Part shown: positions 1 through 8,949 of the stretch, in pieces
How positions within the stretch are numbered: position 1 is the stretch's first letter
How the letters are laid out: each line of letters begins with the position of its first letter
NCBI RefSeq assembly: GCF_007997035.1
Contig: NZ_VOSS01000030.1
Coordinates: 28,016 to 92,015, forward strand
DNA: 64,000 nt
Source of the DNA: Ralstonia sp. TCR112
GTDB taxonomy: Bacteria; Pseudomonadota; Gammaproteobacteria; Burkholderiales; Burkholderiaceae
Direction of reading: 5' to 3'
Made by a program: the position numbers and the translations under genes
The notes under the pieces: model-generated
What the model was told of the DNA's origin: nothing
The model's input: only the letters and a program-made list of their open reading frames with translations
The model's database searches: none

Positions 1-2
1 AC

Positions 3-1250
3 AACGACACGCTGGCCAACGTGACGCGCATGGCGCGCAACGATCCGTCGCAGGCGACGGCGTATCTGCTGGCGCAAAGCGGCAGCCTGTCGCGCGAAGA
101 GCAAGGCGCAGGCTGGGGCGTCATTGGCCAGTACGCCGCCAAGAAGCAGACGCCCGATGCGCTGGACGCCTACCGTCGCCAGCTGACGCTCGGGGGCGAT
201 GCCTACCTCTCCGACGAGTCGCAGGAATGGCGTGTGCGCACGGCCCTGCGCGCCGGGGATTGGAAGATGGTGCGTCAGGCCGTTGAGAAAATGCGCCCCT
301 CCCTGCGCGATCGGGACCCCGCCTGGACGTACTGGTATGGCCGCGCGCTCAAGGCCGACAACCGCAACGACGAGGCCCGCCAGCAGTTCCAGTCGATTGC
401 CGGCCAGTTCAATTTCTACGGCCAACTGGCCCAGGAAGAACTCGGCCAGCGCATCAGCGTGCCGCCGCGCACGACCGTGACCGACGCCGAGATCGACGTG
501 ATGGGCCGCAACCACCCGGGCTTTGCGCGCGCCAAGAAACTGTACGACCTGAACCTGCGCTTCGAAGGCAACCGCGAGTGGAACTGGGAGCTGCGCAACA
601 TGAGCGACCGCGAGTTGCTGGCCGCAGCCGAATATGGCCGCAAGCTCGGCTTGCTCGATCGCACCGTCAACTCCGCGGACAAGACCAAGGCGGAGCACGA
701 CTTTGCGCTGCGCTTCCCGACGCCGTATCTCAATGTGGTGCAGCGCAACGCCGATGCCGTGGGGTTGGACATTGCCTGGGCCTACGGCCTGATCCGCCAG
801 GAATCGCGCTTCATCATGGACGCGCGTTCGTCGGTGGGCGCCTCGGGCCTGATGCAGGTGATGCCGGAAACCGCCAAGCACATCGCCAAGAAGATCGGCC
901 TGCCGGGGTTCCGCGTTTCGCAGATGAGCGACATCGATACCAACGTGCTGCTGGGGACGGCCTACCTGTCGATGATCCTGACGAATCTGGACAGCTCCGT
1001 CACACTGGCGACCGCCGGGTACAACGCCGGCCCTGGCCGCCCGAAACGCTGGCGTTCGACGCTCACGCGGCCGGTGGAAGGGGCGATCTTCGCCGAGACG
1101 ATCCCGTTCAACGAGACGCGCACGTATGTGAAAAACGTGCTGTCGAACGCGACGTACTACAGCGCGTTGCTGACTGGCCGCCCGCAGTCGTTGAAGGACC
1201 GCCTGGGCAAGGTTGTGCCGGAATCGGTCACGCCGGACGATCTTCCGTAA
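3..1250 (+). CDS. slt: Soluble lytic murein transglycosylase, C-terminal part (5' end outside window)
   Basis: The frame is open from the window edge, so the N-terminus is missing and about 415 residues are seen. The family cleaves the beta-1,4 bond between MurNAc and GlcNAc in the periplasm and leaves a 1,6-anhydroMurNAc end. The first part looks like the superhelical helix-repeat U/L domain. The catalytic SLT domain starts near residue 250 of the visible part. It has the general acid Glu at about residue 267 in the motif RQESRF, followed by GASGLMQVMPETA and AGYNAGPGRPKRW, all hallmarks of family 1 transglycosylases. A terminator follows 30 bases after the stop. Confidence 0.93.
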   Translation, partial: NDTLANVTRMARNDPSQATAYLLAQSGSLSREEQGAGWGVIGQYAAKKQTPDALDAYRRQLTLGGDAYLSDESQEWRVRTALRAGDWKMVRQAVEKMRPSLRDRDPAWTYWYGRALKADNRNDEARQQFQSIAGQFNFYGQLAQEELGQRISVPPRTTVTDAEIDVMGRNHPGFARAKKLYDLNLRFEGNREWNWELRNMSDRELLAAAEYGRKLGLLDRTVNSADKTKAEHDFALRFPTPYLNVVQRNADAVGLDIAWAYGLIRQESRFIMDARSSVGASGLMQVMPETAKHIAKKIGLPGFRVSQMSDIDTNVLLGTAYLSMILTNLDSSVTLATAGYNAGPGRPKRWRSTLTRPVEGAIFAETIPFNETRTYVKNVLSNATYYSALLTGRPQSLKDRLGKVVPESVTPDDLP

Positions 1251-1280
1251 GCGCCTGATCGTCATTCCTTTGTCACCCGA

Positions 1281-1305
1281 CGCCCGCCGCAACGCGGGCG
1301 TTTTT
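1281..1305 (+). terminator. Rho-independent terminator after slt
   Basis: A perfect 7-bp GC stem (CGCCCGC at 1281-1287 with GCGGGCG at 1294-1300), a 6-base loop and five T residues follow the slt stop codon. Confidence 0.85.
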
Positions 1306-1432
1306 CATGCGCGCGTGCGCTGGCTGGCGCACAGTTGTGCCGCACGCAGCACGCCGTGTCGACATACCTTGGGGGCAATCCCGTTCGGGATGTATTGTGG
1401 TGTTGCCCCCCACCCGTCTTGGAGATGCCTCC

Positions 1433-2437
1433 ATGCAGCCCTCCAATCTGCTCGTCTTTGGCGGTACCGGTTTTATCGGCTCGCAACTGCTGTCTCGGCT
1501 GGTCACGGAGACGTTTTCCGCGCCGGGCATGCCCGAAGGCCGCATGATCGTGCCCACGCGCGATCCTGAGTCGTCCCGCGCGCACAACCTCACGCTGCTG
1601 CCGCGCGTCGACGTGATGGACGCCGACATCTACGCGGACGATGCCCTCGACGCGCTGTTCCTGGCGCTGACCGAGCGCGGCGGCGAGCACTGCGCCGTCA
1701 TTAATCTCGTCGGCGTGCTGCAGGATGCGCGCGACATGCCGTACGGCCCGAACTTCCAGCGCGTGCATGTCGATCTGCCACGCCGCATCGTCGCGGCATG
1801 CCGGCGCCATGGCGTGAACCGGCTGCTGCACATGAGCGCATTGGGTGCCGATCCGGCGGGCCCATCGATGTACCTGCGCAGCAAGGGCGACGGCGAGCGC
1901 GTGGTCATGAACAGCGAGCTTGACTGGACGGTGTTCCGCCCCTCCGTGGTGTTCGGCCCGCAGGATCATTTCCTGAATCTGTTTGCGAGCATGCAGCGCA
2001 TGGCGCCGTTTGTGCCGCTGGCCTGTGCGGATGCGCGCTTCCAGCCGGTGTACGTGGATGACGTTGCCGCTGCGTTCATCAACGCGCTCAAGAAGCCGGC
2101 GACGATCCGGCACGCGTATCCGCTGGTGGGGCCACGTATCTACACATTGGCGGAACTGATGCGCTTTGCGGGGCGTGCCAGCGGCCACCCGCGCTGGATC
2201 GTGCCGCTTCCAGAAGGCCTGGGCCGCATGCAGGCCGCGCTGCTGGAGCACCTGCCCGGCGCGCCCATCTCGCGGGACAACCTCGACTCCATGCGCGTGG
2301 ACAACGTCAGCATGGAACCGGTCGCGCCGGAACTCGGCATCCACCCGCTCGGCATGGAGGCCGTGATGCTGCCAGCCCTGGCTGGCTTTGGGCCGGACCG
2401 CGGATTGCGTGCTGCACGTACGCGGGTCCATCGCTAG
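1433..2437 (+). CDS. Complex I NDUFA9-like NAD(P)-binding protein (SDR/epimerase family)
   Basis: A 334-residue protein of the atypical short-chain dehydrogenase group that resembles mitochondrial complex I subunit NDUFA9. The nucleotide-binding glycine motif GGTGFIG lies at residues 10-16. YLRSKGDGE near residue 147 occupies the usual YxxxK region, and VFRPSVVFGPQD follows, as in the family. The start at 1433 was chosen because GGAG lies 10 bases upstream and the Rossmann strand then begins at once; the frame is open further upstream but without family sequence. The physiological substrate is unknown. It is preceded by the slt terminator, so it should have its own promoter. Confidence 0.85.
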   Translation: MQPSNLLVFGGTGFIGSQLLSRLVTETFSAPGMPEGRMIVPTRDPESSRAHNLTLLPRVDVMDADIYADDALDALFLALTERGGEHCAVINLVGVLQDARDMPYGPNFQRVHVDLPRRIVAACRRHGVNRLLHMSALGADPAGPSMYLRSKGDGERVVMNSELDWTVFRPSVVFGPQDHFLNLFASMQRMAPFVPLACADARFQPVYVDDVAAAFINALKKPATIRHAYPLVGPRIYTLAELMRFAGRASGHPRWIVPLPEGLGRMQAALLEHLPGAPISRDNLDSMRVDNVSMEPVAPELGIHPLGMEAVMLPALAGFGPDRGLRAARTRVHR

Positions 2438-2468
2438 CCGCTACGAAAACGCGGAGGATTTACCCCGT

Positions 2469-2487
2469 TTGTGAATCCACTTCACAA
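2469..2487. repeat. 7-bp inverted repeat, possible operator
   Basis: TTGTGAA, five bases, then TTCACAA. The arms are perfect. It lies about 20 bases upstream of the putative -35 of the glutathione transferase gene. No cognate regulator is evident. Confidence 0.35.
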
Positions 2488-2508
2488 CCGTGGCCAATCG
2501 GATTCGTT

Positions 2509-2536
2509 TTGTGGCGGTGCAGCGCGAAGCTAGAAT
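2509..2536 (+). promoter_or_regulatory. Candidate sigma-70 promoter for the GST-cca unit
   Basis: TTGTGG (2509-2514) and TAGAAT (2531-2536) are separated by 16 bases in the 225-base gap before the glutathione transferase gene. This is assigned by eye only. Confidence 0.4.
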
Positions 2537-2662
2537 GGTTCGTTCGCCTTCGCGCTGCCGCTCGCCGTTTCCGCTACAACAACACCAGAGCGCCCCGGCA
2601 TTCCCGCGCGATGCCGGCGGACTCCCACAATAATTGCTGTGCACTCTCCAAGGACGGGAATC

Positions 2663-3364
2663 ATGAAACTGGTCATCGGCAACAAGAACTATTCGTCGTG
2701 GTCGCTACGCCCGTGGCTGCTCGCCAAGCAGGCCGGCATTCCGTTCGAAGAGATTCGCGTGCGTCTTTTTGTCGAAGGGTTTTCCACTGAGATTCGTCGC
2801 TACTCGCCGGCGGGCCGTGTGCCGGTGCTGGTGGACGGCGACATGACGGTGTGGGATTCGCTCGCCATCTGCGAGACGCTGGCCGAGCGCTTTCCGCGCG
2901 CGCAACTGTGGCCGGCTGATCCGAAGGCCCGCGCACACGCCCGCTCGATTTGTGCGGAGATGCACAGCGGCTTCACCAACCTGCGCAACAACATGCCGAT
3001 GAACGTGACGGCTGTGCTGCCCGGCATGGGCTGGAACGTGGCCGTGCAGCGCGACATCGACCGCATTGCCGCCATGTGGACCGAGCTGCGTCAGAAGTAC
3101 GCCGCAGAAGGCCCGTTCCTCTTCGGCCACTTCACCGTGGCCGATGCGTTCTACGCGCCGGTCGTCAGCCGCTTCGCCACGTACGGCGTGCGTCTGCCCG
3201 AGGCCGCCAAGGCTTATGCCGACTACATCCTCAACCTGCCCGCCATGCAGGAGTGGATCGACGGTGCGCGCGCCGAGCATGACTTCCTCGCCGACGACGA
3301 GCCGTATCGCACCGCGCCGGACGAAGACACGCTGGTTGTTGCCGACCATGCCGCCAATCAATGA
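2663..3364 (+). CDS. Glutathione S-transferase family protein
   Basis: A 233-residue cytosolic GST. The N-terminal thioredoxin-like half begins MKLVIGNKNYSSWSLRPWL, a pattern typical of the bacterial GST group with the catalytic Ser/Tyr region directly after the first strand. The cis-Pro element of the glutathione site is in AGRVPVLVDGD near residue 60. The helical C-terminal domain carries HFTVADAFYAPVVSRF. The start at 2663 follows GACGGGAA. The stop overlaps the cca start by four bases (ATGA), so the two are translationally coupled. The family conjugates glutathione to electrophiles; the real substrate is unknown. Confidence 0.9.
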   Translation: MKLVIGNKNYSSWSLRPWLLAKQAGIPFEEIRVRLFVEGFSTEIRRYSPAGRVPVLVDGDMTVWDSLAICETLAERFPRAQLWPADPKARAHARSICAEMHSGFTNLRNNMPMNVTAVLPGMGWNVAVQRDIDRIAAMWTELRQKYAAEGPFLFGHFTVADAFYAPVVSRFATYGVRLPEAAKAYADYILNLPAMQEWIDGARAEHDFLADDEPYRTAPDEDTLVVADHAANQ

Positions 3365-4647
3365 CGGAACGCGCAGCGCAGACTGAAGCCATCGTCGATC
3401 CAGCCACGCACGGACTGGATGTGTATGCCGTGGGCGGCGCCATTCGTGACGCGCTGCTCGGGCTGCCCGTGCAGGACCGGGATTACGTTGTTGTCGGGGC
3501 CACGCCCGAAGCCATGGAGGCGCGTGGCTTTCGTGCCGTCGGCAAGGATTTCCCGGTCTTCCTGCACCCCGCTACGCATGCCGAATACGCGCTCGCCCGC
3601 ACCGAGCGCAAGACGGCCGCCGGCTACAAGGGCTTCTCGGTCTACTACGCGCCCGACGTCACGCTCGAAGACGACCTCATCCGCCGCGACCTGACCATCA
3701 ACGCGATGGCGCAGCGCGTGGCGGAGGACGGTGCGCTGGTCGGCCCGGTGGTCGATCCGTACGGGGGGCAGGCCGATCTGGCGTCGCGCACGTTCCGGCA
3801 TGTGTCGGATGCGTTCATGGAAGACCCGGTGCGCATCCTGCGGCTGGCGCGGTTTGCTGCGCGCTTTGCCGACTTCCACGTCGCGCCCGAAACCAACGCG
3901 CTGATGCGGCGCATGGTGCAGGACGGCGAAGTCGATGCGCTGGTGCCCGAGCGCGTGTGGCAGGAGATTGCGCGCGGCCTGATGGAAGCCCATCCGCAGC
4001 GCATGTTTGCCGTGCTGCGCGACTGCGGGGCGCTGGTGCGCCTGCTACCCGAACTCGACCGGCTGTGGGGCGTGCCGCAGCGCGCCGACTACCACCCCGA
4101 AGTCGACACCGGCGTGCACACCATGATGGTGATCGAAACGGCTGCAGCGATGGCGACGTCGTTGCCGGTACGCTTTGCCGCGCTGGTGCACGACCTCGGC
4201 AAGGGGACCACGCCCGACGATATCCTGCCCCGCCACATCGGCCACGAAGAGCGCAGCTTGCCGCTGATCGAAGCGGTGTGCCAGCGTCTGCGCGTGCCGA
4301 CCGAGTGCCGCGAGCTGGCCTTGGTGGTGGCGCGCGAGCACGGCAACATCCATCGCTGCGAGGGCTTTGATGCGGCGGCGCTGGTGCGTCTGCTCGAGCG
4401 TTGCGATGCGCTGCGCAAGCCGGACCGTTTCCGTCAGGCCCTGCAGGCGTGCGAGGCCGACGCACGTGGCCGGCTCGGGTTTGAAGATCGCAGCTATCCG
4501 CAGACGGAACGCCTGCTGCGCGCGCTGGCGGCTGCATCGTCCATCGATGCCGGCGCCGTCGCCAAGCGCTATGCCGACAACCCGGCGCACATCAAGCAGG
4601 CCGTGCATCAGGCGCGCATCGAAGCTGTCGCGCTGGCCGGCGTCTAG
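3361..4647 (+). CDS. cca: Multifunctional CCA tRNA nucleotidyltransferase / phosphohydrolase
   Basis: A 428-residue class II CCA-adding enzyme, close in length to the E. coli protein. It adds or repairs the 3'-CCA end of tRNAs. The polymerase head has the GGAIRD glycine motif near residue 26, the paired acidic residues in QDRDYVVVG and the RRDLTINAMA motif. A C-terminal HD domain (HDLGKGTTP, His about 277 and Asp about 278) is present. In gammaproteobacterial and betaproteobacterial enzymes this domain gives 2',3'-cyclic phosphodiesterase and phosphatase activity. It is coupled to the GST gene by a four-base overlap. Confidence 0.95.
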   Translation: MTERAAQTEAIVDPATHGLDVYAVGGAIRDALLGLPVQDRDYVVVGATPEAMEARGFRAVGKDFPVFLHPATHAEYALARTERKTAAGYKGFSVYYAPDVTLEDDLIRRDLTINAMAQRVAEDGALVGPVVDPYGGQADLASRTFRHVSDAFMEDPVRILRLARFAARFADFHVAPETNALMRRMVQDGEVDALVPERVWQEIARGLMEAHPQRMFAVLRDCGALVRLLPELDRLWGVPQRADYHPEVDTGVHTMMVIETAAAMATSLPVRFAALVHDLGKGTTPDDILPRHIGHEERSLPLIEAVCQRLRVPTECRELALVVAREHGNIHRCEGFDAAALVRLLERCDALRKPDRFRQALQACEADARGRLGFEDRSYPQTERLLRALAAASSIDAGAVAKRYADNPAHIKQAVHQARIEAVALAGV

Positions 4648-4677
4648 GTTGGCATCCAGCGCCGGCCGTGCGGCCCC

Positions 4678-5582
4678 TCACTCGAACGGCGTGTCGTTCG
4701 GATTGGCGTACAGCGCCTTCAACTGATCGTTCATCGGGAAGTTGAAGTTCAGGTTCTTGGGCGGCACCGGTTTTTCGAACCACTTGGCGTAGAGCGTCTT
4801 GATCTCCCCGCTCTTCATCACGCCGGTCATGGTGTCGTCCACCAGCTTCTTGAACTGGGGATCGTCCTTGCGCAGCATGAAGCCGTACGCTTCGAACGAC
4901 TGCGGCGTGCCGGTCACGACCCAGTCGTCGGGCTTCTGCGCCAGCGTGCGTGCGCCGGCCAGCAGCACGTCATCCATCATGAACGCGCCACGCGGCCGCT
5001 CTGCAGCGTGAGGAACGATTCACCGTAATCCTTCCCGCTGATCACGTTCATGTTCATCTTTTTCTCGTCGTTCATCTTGCGCAGGATGCGTTCCGACGTG
5101 GTGCCCGCGTTGGTGATGACCGACTTGCCCGCCAAGTCGGGGAAATCCTTCACGCCGGATTTCACGTTGGTCAGCAGGCGCGTGCCGGCAATGAAAAAGG
5201 TCGTCGAAAAAGCAGTCTGCTGCTCGCGCGACTTCAGGTGCGTGGTCACGCCGCACTCCAGATCGACCGAGCCGTTCTGCACCAGAGACGTCCGGTTCTG
5301 CGACGTCACCGGAATCTGCTTGATGTCGAGGTTGGGTTTGCCCGTCTTCTTCTTGATGGCGTCGATCACGCGGGAGCAGAGGTCAGCCGAGAAACCGACG
5401 ATCTCGTTCTTGCTGTCGCGGTAAGAAAACGGAATCGACGATTCGCGCACGCCGATTAGGATCGTGTTGCTGTCCTGGATCTTCTTGAGCGTGCCGTCCA
5501 GGGCTTGCGCGTGCGCGCCGATCGCGAGCAGGCTCGTCAGCGCCAGCGGGATGATCCGGATACAGCGGGTGGTCAAACGCAT
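4678..5582 (-). pseudogene. Amino-acid ABC transporter substrate-binding protein, frameshifted
   Basis: This is a family-3 periplasmic binding protein (glutamate/aspartate type). It begins with a signal peptide, MRLTTRCIRIIPLALTSL..., after a GGAGG ribosome site. The ligand-binding core includes VGFSADLCSRVIDAIK and LAGKSVITNAGTTSERILRK. After about 200 residues the frame ends in LQSGRVARS and a stop near 4977. The remaining family sequence (AFMMDDVLLAGARTLAQKP... to the stop at 4678) continues in another frame. Seventeen bases stand where family members have eighteen, a net -1 at about 4984-4996. No permease or ATPase gene is adjacent. It is either a decaying gene or a base lost in assembly. 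Confidence 0.8.
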
Positions 5583-5665
5583 ACTTCCTCCAATGGTTGT
5601 GGTGCGCGGCCTGTTGTGTTGCGGCCGTCTGTGCTTTGGCTTCGTGGCGATGAATGCGGAACGTC

Positions 5666-6502
5666 TTAACGGCCGAACCAGCTACGCAGATCGGCGGCGC
5701 TGGCCAGCGGCCGGTGCAGCGCCTCGAGATGCCGTCGCAGGTTGGTGACGAGCGCTGCGTTGTCGGGCGCTGTGCTGCCGTCGGGCAGGGCCATGTTGTT
5801 TTCGAATCCCAGGCGCGCATGGCCGCCGAGCAGCGCTGCGGTGAGCGCGCATTCGGCTTCACGCGGGCCGAATGCGCACATCGCCCAGGGCACGTTGGCG
5901 GTGATGTCGCCGCCCTCCGCCCACGCCTGCAGGAACGGCAGCAGGTCGGTGGGGTCGGAGCGCTGACCCGCGCTGTAGCGGCCGAGCACGAACAGCACCC
6001 AGTGCGGCGTATCGGGCAACACGCCGCGTGTGCGCAGGTCGCGGTAGCGCACCACGTCGTCGGCGGAATACAGGATGTACTGGATGGCCGTGCGCGCCGC
6101 GGCCAGCTCACCAAAGAAGCGCGCGGCTTCCGCCTCGTGCGCGGCATCGGGCGCCAGCTCGCGCAGCGCGGCGGAAATCGCTTCCGGCTGCAGCGCGCGC
6201 ACCGATGCCATCTGCTGTTCGGGCGTGTAGATGCCGACGGCCTCGGTGGTGATCTGAATCACGAGCGCATCGCCCACGGCTTGTTGCACGGCGGCGATGG
6301 CGGGCCGGTAGTCGTCGGGCTCCAGGCTATGCGTGCCGTCGGGGCGGCGCACGTGCAGATGCAGCATCGCGGCGCCGGCATCCACGCATTGGCGCGCGCA
6401 GGCGGCCAGTTCGTCGGGCGTGATCGGCAATGCGGAGTGGTCGGCGTGCGTCTTGCGCGCACCGTTGGGCGCAACGGCGATGGCGATGGGCTGGGTCACC
6501 AC
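5666..6502 (-). CDS. Beta-keto acid cleavage enzyme (BKACE, DUF849 family)
   Basis: A 278-residue TIM-barrel enzyme of the family founded by 3-keto-5-aminohexanoate cleavage enzyme. Members react a beta-keto acid with acetyl-CoA to give a new CoA ester and acetoacetate, using a divalent metal. The metal-binding HLHVR motif lies at residues 48-52 and PDGTHSLEPDDY follows. The C-terminal half has the family segment ANVPWAMCAFGPREAEC, then LGGHARLGFENN. The GTG start lies inside GTGGTGA and overlaps the aminotransferase stop, so the two are coupled. The true keto acid is unknown; the neighbouring aminotransferase could supply it. Confidence 0.88.
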   Translation of the reverse strand: MVTQPIAIAVAPNGARKTHADHSALPITPDELAACARQCVDAGAAMLHLHVRRPDGTHSLEPDDYRPAIAAVQQAVGDALVIQITTEAVGIYTPEQQMASVRALQPEAISAALRELAPDAAHEAEAARFFGELAAARTAIQYILYSADDVVRYRDLRTRGVLPDTPHWVLFVLGRYSAGQRSDPTDLLPFLQAWAEGGDITANVPWAMCAFGPREAECALTAALLGGHARLGFENNMALPDGSTAPDNAALVTNLRRHLEALHRPLASAADLRSWFGR

Positions 6503-7850
6503 GCGGCCTCCAGCGTGGCGGCGGTGGCGGCGTCAACAGCGTCGCCCAGGCGTTCGACGATGGCGTCGATGTCCTGCGCGGTGGCGATGAACGGCGGCGC
6601 GAGCAAGATGTGGTCGCCGCGCTGGCCGTCAATCGTGCCGCCCATCGGATAGACCATCAGGCCGCGCTGCATCGCTTCGGCCTTCACGCGTGCGTGCGTC
6701 TTGCGGGCAGGCGGCAGCGGCGCCTTGGTGGCGCGATCCGCCACCAGCTCCACGCCGACAAACAGCCCACGGCCGCGCACGTCGCCCACATGTGCGTGGT
6801 CGGCAAAGCGCGCACGCAGCGCTGCACGCAGTTGTTCGCCACGCGCCTGCACATTGGCGAGCAGGTTCTCTTCTGCGATGACCTTCTGCACTTCCAGCGC
6901 CGCCGCGCATGCCGTGGCGTGGCCAATGTAGGTGTGGCCATGCTGGAAGAAGCCGCTGCCGTTCGTGATCGCGTCGACAATGCGGCGGTTCACCAGCGTT
7001 GCGCCGATCGGTTGATACCCGCCCCCGAGGCCTTTGGCAATGGCGATCATGTCGGGCACCACGCCGTCTTCCTCGCATGCGAAGAGGTAGCCGGTGCGCC
7101 CCATGCCGGACATCACCTCATCGAGCAACAGCAGCACGCCGTGGCGGTCGCACACCGCGCGAATCTTACGGAAGTAATCGCCCACCGGCGGCACCGCGCC
7201 GGCCGTGGCGCCCACCACGGTTTCGGCGACGAAGGCCGCGACATTTTCGGCGCCGAGTTCGACGATCTTCGCGGCCAGCTCGTCGGCCAGGCGCTGCACG
7301 TATTGCGCGTCGCTCTCGCCATCCAGGCGCTCGCGATACGCATAGCACGGCGAAACATGGTGAGCCGGCACCAGCAGCGGCAGGAACGGCTCGCGGCGCC
7401 ATGCGTTACCGCCAATCGCCAGTGCACCCAGCGTGTTGCCGTGATAGCTCTGACGCCGCGCGATGAAGTACCGGCGTTGCGGCTGTCCGATTTCAACGAA
7501 GTATTGGCGTGCAAGTTTCAGCGCCGCTTCGATTGCTTCCGAACCGCCGGAGACGAAATACACGTGGTCCAGATCGCCCGGCGCCGCCGCGGCCAGGCGC
7601 GCGGCCAGTTCCTCCGCCACGTCCGTGGTGAAGAACGATGTGTGCGCATACGCCAGCGCGCGCACCTGCTTGCAGATGGCGTCGACCACGCGCGGGTGGC
7701 CGTGGCCGAGGCACGAAACGGCGGCGCGCCGCACGCGTCGAGGTAACGCTTGCCGTCGGAGTCGATGAGGGTCATGCCTTCGCCGCCGACAGCGGTGGGC
7801 AGCGTCTTGCGCGGGTCGCGGTGGAAGACGGATGTGGTGGACGGTGTCAT
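6496..7850 (-). pseudogene. Class III PLP aminotransferase, frameshifted near its N-terminus
   Basis: An omega-amino acid type aminotransferase of about 450 residues. The N-terminal part, from ATG at 7850 (MTPSTTSVFHRDPRKT... to GKRYLDACG), is in one frame. From AAVSCLGHGHPRVVDAI the rest is in another, with the switch at about 7728-7736. The bases TGCGGCGCGCCGCCGTT are one short of what would encode the expected CGGAAV. Family motifs are otherwise intact: LLLDEVMSGMGRTGYLFA and the PLP-lysine region IAIAKGLGGGYQPIGATLV. A shorter protein could only start at GTG 7734 without its N-terminal segment. It is coupled to the BKACE gene. Pseudogene or assembly error cannot be told apart here. Confidence 0.8.
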
Positions 7851-7866
7851 GAGCGGTCGTGAACGG

Positions 7867-8775
7867 TCAACGTTGGGTGGGCGGCACGGCGACAGCCGCT
7901 TCACTGCGGCGGGCGCTGCGCACGTAGGCGGCTTGTTGCTTGAGCTGGGCGTCGCTGTCGGCCAGATGGGCGAGCGCGGTCGGGCCGGCGTGGCGGAACC
8001 ACGTCATCAGCAGCGCGTCGAGCAGCGCCATCGGCGCCGCCAGCGAATGGAAGAACGAAGGAATGGCGACGGGGGCGACGAGGTGTTGCCACGCCAGTTC
8101 AGCGCCGGGGGCGATGGCGCTGTCGGTCACGTACACAAGGCGCGCCCCGCGCGCATGCGCGTACTGCATCGCTTCAATGACCTCGCGCGTGTACGGATCG
8201 AACGTGACGGCCACGACGATGTCGCCCTCGCCGCAAAAGCGCAGCGGGTCGGCCAACGTGTTGCCGCTGCCGGCGCACAGCGTGACCTTGTCGTCGAACA
8301 ACTGGGCGGCATAGCCGAATGCATGCGTCAGCGCCAGGCAACTGCGTGCGCCCAGCAGGAAGACACGGCGCGCCTTGCAGAGGGCGCTGGCCACGGTGTC
8401 CAGTGCCGCCAGGTTGGCCGGCGAAAACGCCGACTGCACATGCGCGCCGATCGCCAGGCCGATGCGCTCGGCCTCCGACGCGCCCGCTGCATCGTCGCCT
8501 TGCAGCGCGTTGGCCCGGCCGGTAAAGCCATCGGCTTGCTGGCGTAGGTGGTTCACGCAGATGTCGCGCAGCGCCGCAAAGTCGTCAAAGCCCAGCGCGC
8601 GTGCCAGGCGCGAAAACGTGGCCGGCGGCAGGTCGCAGCGGCGCGCAAGATCCCGCATCGAGAGCAGGGCGATGTCGTGCTGGTGCGTCTCCAGCAACAT
8701 GGCGGCGCGCTGCAGTTGCGGAGACAGATCGCCGGCGCGGTCGCGCAGCGTTTGCATGAGCCCATCGAACGTCAT
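7867..8775 (-). CDS. MurR/RpiR-family transcriptional regulator
   Basis: A 302-residue repressor-type protein. It has an N-terminal HTH_6 domain (MRDLARRCDLPPATFSRLAR, residues about 40-60) and a C-terminal SIS sugar-isomerase-fold domain (VFLLGARSCLALTHAFGYAA, near residue 125) that usually binds a phosphosugar or related effector. ATG 8775 is preferred over the TTG at 8796 in the same frame; neither has a strong ribosome site. It is first in a four-gene minus-strand unit with the aminotransferase gene 16 bases downstream, so it probably controls this catabolic operon and itself. Confidence 0.87.
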   Translation of the reverse strand: MTFDGLMQTLRDRAGDLSPQLQRAAMLLETHQHDIALLSMRDLARRCDLPPATFSRLARALGFDDFAALRDICVNHLRQQADGFTGRANALQGDDAAGASEAERIGLAIGAHVQSAFSPANLAALDTVASALCKARRVFLLGARSCLALTHAFGYAAQLFDDKVTLCAGSGNTLADPLRFCGEGDIVVAVTFDPYTREVIEAMQYAHARGARLVYVTDSAIAPGAELAWQHLVAPVAIPSFFHSLAAPMALLDALLMTWFRHAGPTALAHLADSDAQLKQQAAYVRSARRSEAAVAVPPTQR

Positions 8776-8798
8776 GAGGTGGCCGAGGTGATTCAACT

Positions 8799-8823
8799 GT
8801 TTCGTAAACTACGTAATTGAAAC
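8799..8823. promoter_or_regulatory. Candidate operator upstream of the RpiR operon
   Basis: An AT-rich stretch bounded by GTTTC (8799-8803) and GAAAC (8819-8823) with GTAAACTACGTAA between. It is an imperfect palindrome 24 bases before the regulator start, where RpiR-family autoregulation would act. Assigned by inspection only. Confidence 0.35.
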
Positions 8824-8905
8824 AAATGAGTCAAGATCAGATTGACCTCAGTCGTTGGGCGAACGCAAAAACGCGCATCCCAGGAATGCGGCCGTCTCGG
8901 CAAAT

Positions 8906-8925
8906 AAAAACGAGGCCTAAGCCTC
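8906..8925 (-). terminator. Rho-independent terminator of the small membrane protein gene
   Basis: Read on the minus strand: GAGGC, a TTAG loop, GCCTC, then GTTTTTATTTG. It lies 25 bases past the stop of the gene at 8950-9255. Confidence 0.7.
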
Positions 8926-8949
8926 CGTCCTGTGTGTGATGCGTGCGTC

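Noticed and set aside
1307..1432. Longer N-terminus for the NDUFA9-like protein
   Set aside because: It would begin inside the terminator region and adds about 40 residues before the Rossmann strand; ATG 1433 has a ribosome site.
4664..4675. GGCC-GTGC-GGCC hairpin between cca and the binding-protein gene
   Set aside because: It is short, has no T tract on either strand and is expected by chance at this GC content.
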